From Simmondsia chinensis (taxonomy: Eukaryota > Streptophyta > Magnoliopsida > Caryophyllales > Simmondsiaceae): a DNA stretch of 64,000 nucleotides. Location: positions 32,728,186 to 32,792,185 of the forward strand of contig JAGTTD010000002.1 of NCBI GenBank assembly GCA_018398585.1, read 5' to 3'. Position 1 is the first letter of the stretch. Every line of letters starts with the position of its first letter. Below the pieces are notes generated by a model. The model made no database searches. It was not told the DNA's origin and was given only the letters and a program-made list of their open reading frames with translations. The translations under genes were made by a program, and so were the position numbers. Of this stretch, positions 56,464-64,000 are shown one piece after another.

Positions 56464-57552
56464 TCGCACAAAAAAATCTTAATGTTTTGAAGTTAAAAGG
56501 TGTATAGAAACCTGATTCTTAATCAAAATTAGCTTACATACCTGAGAGAATGGATGACTTTGCTGGAGATTGAGTTATAGATGAATCTAGGGTTCGAAAG
56601 AGCGTGGGAGCAAACGAAGTCAGGAAGATGGTTTAGAGTTTCCACTTTTATATCACAGACTTGTGCCGACACTTGAACATCGTGTCTCGACACATAATGT
56701 ATGCATTGATGTTTAATACATTAGTGGATAACTTGGGTACTTTAGCCGTTATTCTGAGTACGTAACTGTGTTGATCTGTACATGGGTATGAATTTTGAGT
56801 ACGTTGATTGTGATATTGAAAACAGATATGTGTTGACACATATATTATGTGTGTTGACACACATTGAAGATTGTAATGCATACGTCGGCACACGTATACA
56901 GTGTGTCGACACACGTTTCAGTTGTGATGTTGTGTACATGGGTCTATATGTTGTGTACGTTGGTCATAATATTGAGTACCGAACTGTGAATATGTCGGCA
57001 CGCGTTTATGGTGTTTCGACTCATGTTTTTGTTGTGGTGATGTGTACTTGCATATGAATATTGGGTATGTTGATTGTGATATTAAATACAAAAGTATGTG
57101 TTGAGATATTTATTTAGTGTATGAACTGTGTACACATATGTCGCACACAACAATATACTCAATATCACCGGGAATGTGCTCAAAATCACCAACAGCATAC
57201 TCCAACTCACCATTCAAACAAATTAAGTGTCGACGCACGTCCGACATGTGTCGACATAGAATTTGTGTACATGGGTATGAACTGTGTAGACATATGTCGA
57301 CACCCTTTCTCCATACGTCGACACACAACAATGGACTCATTGCCACCGGTAATGTGCTCAAAATCACCAACAACGTACATGTATATTGTTGTACATTACT
57401 GTGCACTCTAGTGATGTGTACATGTGTACACATGTACACAAGTCTGATCACGTGATATATATGTACACATGTACATGGAATTTATTTCTTTGATTGTGAT
57501 ACTGAATACCTCTGAGTACATTTGTTAATCTGAATTCTTAAATTTTGTGAGG
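56464..57552. repeat. Inverted-repeat loop rich in GTCGAC pairs
   Basis: Holds at least six paired GTCGAC/GTTGAC/GTCGGC palindromes (56672, 56831, 56884, 56994, 57230, 57298), plus a direct repeat (GTGCTCAAAATCACCAAC at 57176 and 57354) and a CATGTGTACACATGTACAC run near 57420. No convincing gene. Confidence 0.75.
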
Positions 57553-57771
57553 TTATCGTCCCTTTCCCAAACCCCAACCGAGAACCGAACTCACGATTTT
57601 GCATTCTTAAATTTGCTTTCTTTTCTTTAATTTTCTTGCTAATCTAAATAAAAAACCATCTATTTGTTATAAAGTTTTTTGAAAAATATCAAAATTTTAC
57701 ACTACTCCACCAAACCCTAACCCTACAACGAAATTTCTCTCTAATTTTGTTAAATTTTTTGTAGGCAATAG

Positions 57772-58940
57772 TCTTGGCTCGCTCGAAGAGGTCCGAAACT
57801 ACATCAAAGAAGAGGTCCGGAACAACCGATGTTGGAACTTCGCAGGGTCGTACTTCGGTAGATTCCTCTGACCCCTTTTCACGAAGGAAGTGTTATTTGG
57901 TAGGTTTGTGGATTGGGAATGGGTTAAGCTAAACAACTTGGGTCAATTGTATAATATGTTCCAAGTTGCAGGTTGGCTTGAAATTTGTAGCATAAAGGAA
58001 CCGGTATTCCCGACATTGGTACATGAAATTTATTCCAACCTAAAAATTTCAAGAAATGATCCTCTTCAATTGTCCTTCAAAGTGGCAGGACGAGCAATCA
58101 AAATTAATGCAGCGTTTATCAATGAATTGCTTGGATTTGGTTGTGATGAAGAGGATGTTTTCAAACTTCCCCCAGAACTAAACCAATTCGCGCTCCAAGA
58201 ATCTGACTGCCACTCCATGATTCAACAAGTCTGGGGTCAAATACCACTTTCTAACCCGAAGAAGTTGAACTCAAATGATCTAGGAGTGGTTCTTAGAGTT
58301 GCACATAAATTGATTTGTATGAACATCACTCCTAGATCGGGTGGCTTCGACTCGGTCTCTCACTTGCATTTAGTCCTATTGTCTTGCATCCTTAATGGCT
58401 AAAAGGTTAATCTTGGAGAATTAGTCTTAAAATTCATGCTTCATATCCATACGAGGAAGACTAAACCTGCTTATGGCATGCTTCTTACCCGTGTGTTCCA
58501 AAGCAAGTTAAATGCATCATCTTTGACAAATCCTATACCGTACGATGATGACTCAACTGAGACATCATTGAGAAAGATGGGGTTTGAACTCAATCAAGAT
58601 GGTGTATGGGTAAAGTAACAAAGAGGAGGCAGGAGAACAATAGAAATAAATGAGGATAGAGACGAGGAGGATGAAAATTTTGCAGAAGGAGATAGGGTTA
58701 ATGAGGAAGAAGAGGAAGAAGGACCCCGGAAGAGAAGGAGTGTCGGCGAACTACTTCAGAATTTGGAACAGCAAATGACTGCACATAGAAGGAATGTCGG
58801 TGAACGATTTCAGAATTTCGAACAGCAAATGACTGCACATATCTCAACTTTTGAAGAGTTCTGCGTAGAAACACGCTCCACACTTCAGAAGAACTGGGAC
58901 TTCCTCTCTTATAGACAAAGGCTTCCGAGACCCTAGACTT
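57772..58940 (+). pseudogene. Transposon-associated gene, right-arm copy
   Basis: Same protein as the left-arm copy. An acceptor-like TTTTTTTGTAG lies at 57752-57763, then ARSKRSETTSKKRSGTT. A T-run indel near 57877 shifts the frame to 57890-58402 (MLFGRFVDWEWVKLNNLGQL). A stop and shift near 58400 lead to LHIHTRKTKPAYGMLLTRVF and FELNQDGVWVK, then TAA at 58616 and an acidic tail with two copies of an 18-residue heptad-like repeat (LLQNLEQQMTAH / RFQNFEQQMTAH) near 58745-58840. Broken at different places from the left copy, so both lost function separately. Function unknown. Confidence 0.62.
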
Positions 58941-60472
58941 TTTTCCTTTTTTGTATTTGTAGTAATGCGTTGATTTTGTTTTTTTTTTTTTTTTGTATTT
59001 TGTATCTGTACTGATAATATCATAATACAATTTTAAATGGATTGTGATTTTGAGAAGATGAGTTTTGATCTTCATTTGCAAGAGTGGAGATATGGAGTTA
59101 TGGGTGGTGAATTGTATCACATGGGTGTTGATTTTGCGTACCTGTATCATGTGTGATGTGTACATGTACTCGTTTTATGGACTTATTGTGTTGACACGCG
59201 TAATATGTGTGTGGACACACACATGATTTTGAGTGATGGTGAGTTCGAGTATGTGGGTAAGTTTGAATACAATACTTGTGAGTTTCAGTACATTTGATCA
59301 GATGTCAATTGAGGTAAATGTTTAGTGTTAGTGTTCAATGTTGTGATTCGTGTTCCCTGTTCAAGGTGTTCCTTGTATATTCACAATTGTAATTAAACCA
59401 TGTATTCTTACAAGAAGTTAAATACAAAGTGGGTTGCTACACACAATGATGTTGTGGTCCTTTATGTTTTTTGTCGACTACCTGTAAGCTATATTATTGA
59501 CCGAAACATAGGTGTAATAAAAAATCAGTTTTGATGTTGTACAATTCAATCCAATAAGTATGGATGTATGGATGTATTGTTTATTTCTAGATCATAGTAG
59601 TTAAATTGTAAATCGGAACCATTCAAACTTTGTACGTTGGAAAGAAGGGATTGATGCAATGTAATACTGATGTAACCGTGATATCTTGTAAGACAAATGA
59701 GCTAAAAATCAATTGTGCTCAAACTCACCATAAAAATCACGGTTACCTCTGTACTACGTTTAACCAATACCTTCTTTTAGCCGAATGGTTCCTATCAACA
59801 ATTTAACCAGTACGATCCGGTAATACATCCATACAACCTGGTAACACACAATGATGTTGTACTTCATTCCCAAGTACCCGTCACCATAATCTAGCCGAAT
59901 TCATTGATAATACAACAGCATATTTTGTGTCGACATACGTTATTCATGTGTCGAAACATATAATACAGTGAGCATTACGTGTCAACACACACTGTACAAG
60001 TGTTGACACCGCGTCTGTACTCAGTATCACATTCATCGTACCCAACGTTCATACCCAAGTACCCATCACCAGTATGTAACCGAATTTAAAAATCATGTCT
60101 CGACATACGTTATTTATGTGTCGACACGTATATTACAGTGAGCATTATGTGTCAACACACAATGTCTAGGTGTCAACCCAGATTCTTGTACTCAGTATCA
60201 CAGTCAACATAACCAAAATTAAAACACAAGTACCCATCACCATTATGTACCCGAATTCATTGAATACGCAAATAGTGAACACGAGTACGGTTCTCGTGAT
60301 ATTGAGTATATACGGGATGGGTGTCGACAAATATTTTTGTATGTCGAGAGACATACAGGTTTTTGAAATTTTAATGATTATGCATTAAATTCACCCGCCT
60401 AACATTGAACTTCAACTTCGTTGATGATGTATACACAAATCTCACTAATTGCTTGCTTTTTCACACAATACA

Positions 60473-60578
60473 AGTGCTTATTTCCTGATTTTGGTGCATA
60501 TTCAAGAAAAAAAATATTGGGATACAAGTGCTTATTTCCTGATTTTGGTGCATATTCAAGAAAAAAATATTGGTCAGT
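60473..60578. repeat. 53-bp tandem duplication in the right arm
   Basis: ATACAAGTGCTTATTTCC... to ...CAAGAAAAAAA occurs twice in a row here but once in the left arm (near 53515-53575), so it arose after the arms were duplicated. Confidence 0.8.
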
Positions 60579-60958
60579 AAGTCATTTCTGCACCATTTTC
60601 TAATTGTGTTATATATTTTTTCACGCATATAGTTAGGTGTTGAGTACATTCATGTTGTGTTTTAGTCAGTTGTGATATTGAGCATGTTCTTCGTGTTATG
60701 AGTACCTTTGCGGTGATTTTGAATACATTAACACTGACATTAAGTACATGTGTGGTGATTCTGTGTACACACATTGGATGTTGTTCTTTTTTTTTTTTTT
60801 TTCTTTTTGTAAGTGTTTCGACATACGTAATATGTATGTCGGCACGCAGTCATGTTGAGTCATGTTGATTCTGAGTACATTCCTTGATTTTGTGTACGTG
60901 AGTTGTCAAGTGTCATTCCACTAACAAATTTCGGATTTCACTACTATGATTACAGATT

Positions 60959-62376
60959 ATGGATGCTTGCTTTGAGCAAAGTCAGCGGTCTTACACTGGG
61001 AAATCCGTAAATCAATTAGAAGATAATGATGTTATGTCGCTGGTATTTTTGTCTCTAGAAGAAGTAGAACGATTCTACTACGACTATGCTAAAGTATCAG
61101 GGTTTAGTGTGCGTAGAGGTGACATGAAAAGGGATAGAACGACCAATAATCCCATATATAGGGCATTATTATGCTCTAGAGAAGGAGAGAGGTCAAGTCC
61201 ACACATACTTCAATCAGAACGATTAAGGCAAGAGAGGCCGGTCACACGGTGTTCCTGCCAAGCCAGAATAAAGTTCAAATATAATAAGCAGAGAAGTGTA
61301 TGGTGTGTGAAAGAGTTCGTATCAAAGCACAACCATCCACTTGTTGATGCCGCACAAGTTTCGTACTTATGGTCACACAGAGGCTTAAACGAAGGAGATA
61401 AGGCTCAAGTAATGTCAATGTACAAATTGGGCATACAACGATCCCAAATTCATCGCATAATGGTGCAACAAGCAGGGGGGACTCAAAACGTCGGACTTAC
61501 GAAGAAGGACATGTATAATTTCATCACTAAGGAGCGCAGGGATGCAATAGAAGGGGCTGACGCGGAAGGTGTACTGGGTTATCTATACGAAAAGAGAACA
61601 ACGGATCCGTTAATGTTCGTAAAGCACTATGTTGATGAGGAAAATCATTTACGAAACATATTTTGGGCGGATTTGAAGTCCCAGATAGACTACCGTCACT
61701 TCACCGACACTATGGCCTTCGACACGACGTACAAGGTCAACACTTATGGGATGCCATTCGTGATTATAGTTGGGGTGAACAACCATCGTCAAACGATTGT
61801 GTTTGGATGTGCATTACTCCGGGATGAAACAACAGAGACCTATGTTTGGGTTCTCGAAGCATTACTGGAGGCAATGATTGGGAAAAAAAACCCTTAACTG
61901 TCATCACGGACAGGGACATGAGCAGGGCAAATGCGATCTCGCAAGTCCTCCCTACGACCATGCATCGATTGTGTTTATGGTACCTGAAGAGAAATGCGCA
62001 AGCACATGTCGGTCAACCTTTTCAAAGGAATTTGTACAGTGCTCAATTGTGCATCGTACACCAGAAATGTTTGTGCGTGCATGGAAACATTTGGCAACTC
62101 AATTGGATCTAACAGGGAACAATGTGTTCAGTCACTGTTTGAAAAAACATTTCATTGGGTAGACGTATACCTGGATGGTCACTTCTTTGCTGGTATGAGA
62201 AGCACACAACGATGCGAAAGTACAAACTCAACTTTGAAATGGTACGTGCAGCATAGGCTGAAGTTGTTCGAGTTTGTTCAGTATTTTGATCACTGGCTTC
62301 TTGAAAATAGGGCAAAATAGGCCAAGGTCGACTTTGATACTCTACATTCTAAGCCAGTAATCAGAGGTCCGTTGAG
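60959..62376 (+). pseudogene. FAR1/MULE-type transposase, truncated
   Basis: FAR1-type DNA-binding domain first (LSLEEVERFYYDYAKVSGFS, then CSCQARIKF and FVSKHNHPL, the Cys/His set), then the MULE domain with TDTMAFDTTYKVNTYGMPF (catalytic Asp255). A one-base insertion in the A-run at 61884-61890 shifts the frame, which continues VITDRDMSRANAI (second Asp) and LCLWYLKRNAQAH. Two more shifts lead to FAGMRSTQRCESTNSTLK (catalytic Glu). After a TAG at 62318 homology ends near 62376, where a repeat array starts, so the C-terminal SWIM zinc finger is absent. The start ATG is 60 bases from the end of the inverted repeat. The protein would cut and move Mutator-like DNA; this copy cannot. Confidence 0.9.
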
Positions 62377-63165
62377 GACCTTCTCGGTGTTATTGAATAC
62401 AATTTTATGTGTCGACATACGGTTAAAGTGTATCGACATATGTTTACACACAGTTCATAATCATGTACACACACAAGATGTGCTCGAATTCAGTTATACA
62501 TGTGTACACAAAATTCATATCCATGTACACACATTTCATGCCCATGTACACATCACAAGATGTGCTAAATTCAGTTGTACATGTGTACACAAAATTCATA
62601 TCCATATCCACACATTTCATACTCATGTACACTTAAGGGTGTCGACACACGTTGACAATGTGTCGACACTTTGTTTTTATTGAATGGTGATTTGGAGTAC
62701 AGTTTGGTGATGTTGAGCACCTTCCCGGTGTTATTGAATACAATTTTATGTGTCGACATACTGTTAAAATGTGTCGATATATGTGTACACACAGTTCATA
62801 ACCATGTACACATCACAAGATGTGCTCGAATTCAGTTGTACATGTGTACACAAAATTCTTATCCATGTACACACATTTCATACCCATGTACACATCACCA
62901 TATGTGTTCGAATCATCAAAACTTTATCTTTGTCGACACATGTGTACCGTGTGTCGACACTTAGAGTTGCTGATAACTTGGTTATGAGCACATTTCCAAT
63001 GATATTGAGTACATTATTTCAACACTGTAACTGTGTCGACACGATTACTGTGTGTCGACACTTGAAGTTGATGATTTGGAGTACTTTTTGGTGAATTTGA
63101 GCACATTTACGGTGATATTGAGTACATAAATGTGTGTCGACACGTAAATTCTCTCTCAACACACG
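62377..63165. repeat. Array of GTCGAC pairs and GAGTAC/CATGTACAC modules
   Basis: Five pairs of GTCGAC-type palindromes (62414, 62641, 62755, 62934, 63037) alternate with GAGTAC/GAGCAC words 20-21 bp apart and with blocks of CATGTACACA separated by about 21 bp. The block 62377-62650 is repeated, imperfectly, at 62700-62960. The same words fill the inverted repeat, so this array is probably the other flank of the same transposon. No coding sequence. Confidence 0.8.
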
Positions 63166-63740
63166 TTCCCGTTATATTTATATATTTATGTTTAGTATTT
63201 TTTTTTGATGATATTAGGTACATCTAATTAATTAATATTCTTTAATTTTAACCACTTAATTTCTTTTTCGGATCAATAAATTTGGAAACAAATGAATTAA
63301 CATTTTTTTAATTTTAACCATTTAATTTCTTTTTCGAACCAATATATTTTTAATTTATTATGTCATTACTACCTTATTTAAATTGATTATAATATTATAA
63401 CTAAATATTTTATTTTTCATTTACATATATATATATTTTATTATTCATAAAACTAAATAAAAAAAATATATAACATACAAAAAGTATGAGAGAGTAAAGA
63501 TTGCGTTATTAGCAAAATATATATATATAAAAAAAAGAATTTGTTATGACCGGCTGAGCAGGTTTCCTTTCCTCTCTTCACATATAGATTCTTTTTTTTT
63601 TTTTTTTTTTTCTGCACCATAGAAATGCCCGTATTTTACTAAAAATCATCTAAATTTTAGGTGCGTTTTCAGAAAATTACTTAGATTTTATAATTTTTTA
63701 AAAAATTACATAAACTTAAAAAAAAATTTCAACAAACTTA
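63166..63740. other. AT-rich spacer with a 60-bp direct repeat
   Basis: TTTAATTTTAACCA.TTAATTTCTTTTTCG occurs at about 63241-63285 and 63309-63345. A T-run lies near 63592. No gene. Confidence 0.5.
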
Positions 63741-64000
63741 GGCTCTGTTTGTTTCGGGGGAAGTACTTTTCTCCCAGAAAACATTTTTCTTAAGAAAAGG
63801 GTTTCCAAGGAAAAAAAAATTCTGATTCACGTTTTCCGTTGTTTGTTTCGGCGGAAAACATGCTCCCTCCTTATAATATTGTTTTTGTTCTAAAAGAAAT
63901 AATCTTCTATCAATCATATACCTTGTTATGAGATAAAATAAATTAGCGAACTTATATACTATAGGTTATATAGGTTTTCTTTAGTTGTGAAGAATTTATT
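63741..64000. mobile_element. Tourist-like element, cut by the window end
   Basis: GGCTCTGTTTGTTTCGG after TTA (63738-63740) and an internal GTTTTCCGTTGTTTGTTT match the family at 33571. The right end lies beyond the window. Confidence 0.65.

Larger units (their letters stand above)
53205..60899. repeat. Giant inverted repeat, 3.3-kb arms
   Basis: The left arm 53205-56463 and right arm 57553-60899 are inverted copies that can be followed base by base from CACAAAATCAAGGAATG (outer left) / CATTCCTTGATTTTGTG (outer right) to GGGAAAGGGACGATAA / TTATCGTCCCTTTCCC at the inner ends. The loop is 1089 bp. Each arm carries a copy of the same gene, transcribed outward, and many GTGTCGACAC-type palindromes. 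The right arm has a 53-bp tandem duplication (60473-60578) absent from the left. Differences are mainly substitutions and short indels. Confidence 0.92.

Noticed and set aside
53205..60899. Assembly artefact as the default explanation for the giant inverted repeat
   Set aside because: The arms differ by a 53-bp duplication, an 8-bp indel, different frame breaks and many substitutions, so they are distinct sequences. Long reads should still confirm it.
53660..63140. CRISPR-like array because of regular 21-bp spacing
   Set aside because: The repeated words are 6-10 bp palindromes, the spacing pairs are scattered over 10 kb, there are no cas genes, and the setting is a plant transposon.
53660..63140. 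GTCGAC sites as cloning or vector residue
   Set aside because: The motif varies (GTTGAC, GTCGGC, ATCGAC), occurs in pairs over 10 kb and is embedded in diverged repeats; no vector sequence is seen.

Overview
The window is nuclear DNA of a flowering plant, most likely a eudicot with a large, repeat-rich genome. The evidence is an AT-rich background, GT-AG introns, one intron-rich MLO gene, and dense layers of plant-type LTR retrotransposons, MITEs, SINEs, hAT and Mutator-like DNA. I cannot name the species from sequence alone. No virus, plasmid or bacterial feature was seen.

Layout: (1) 1-2262 holds a LINE reverse-transcriptase remnant, a 5S-rRNA/SINE composite and a solo LTR. (2) 2263-13814 (minus) is the only intact-looking host gene, an MLO-family seven-transmembrane protein of 539 residues in 15 exons. 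Its introns hold at least eight separate small transposons. (3) 14246-20286 is a decayed Ty3 element sitting 0.43 kb upstream of the MLO start. (4) 20287-29925 is AT-rich DNA with MITEs, a 1.3-kb inverted repeat and a minus-strand copia relic. (5) 29926-41680 is bracketed by hAT-type ends and an exact 8-bp duplication, so it appears to be one hAT insertion that later received a LINE relic, a gag-only Ty3 element, a chromodomain Ty3 element, a second hAT element, MITEs and a SINE. (6) 41800-52470 is a graveyard of at least four copia elements, including a young one inserted into an old one with a perfect 5-bp duplication. (7) 53205-63165 is the most unusual part. It is a 7.7-kb inverted repeat with 3.3-kb arms, each carrying a broken copy of the same gene, next to a broken FAR1/MULE-type transposase, all peppered with paired GTGTCGACAC palindromes whose centres are almost always 21 bp apart.

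How the parts relate: apart from MLO, almost everything coding is transposon-derived and disrupted. Insertion order can be read from target-site duplications: copia in copia, MITE in LTR, MITE in MITE in LTR, and retroelements in hAT. Stop codons in the Ty3 elements are mostly TAG where CAG or TGG is expected, which fits decay of methylated CHG sites. The inverted Mutator-like locus would fold into a long hairpin if transcribed and could be a small-RNA source; that is inference, not something the sequence proves.
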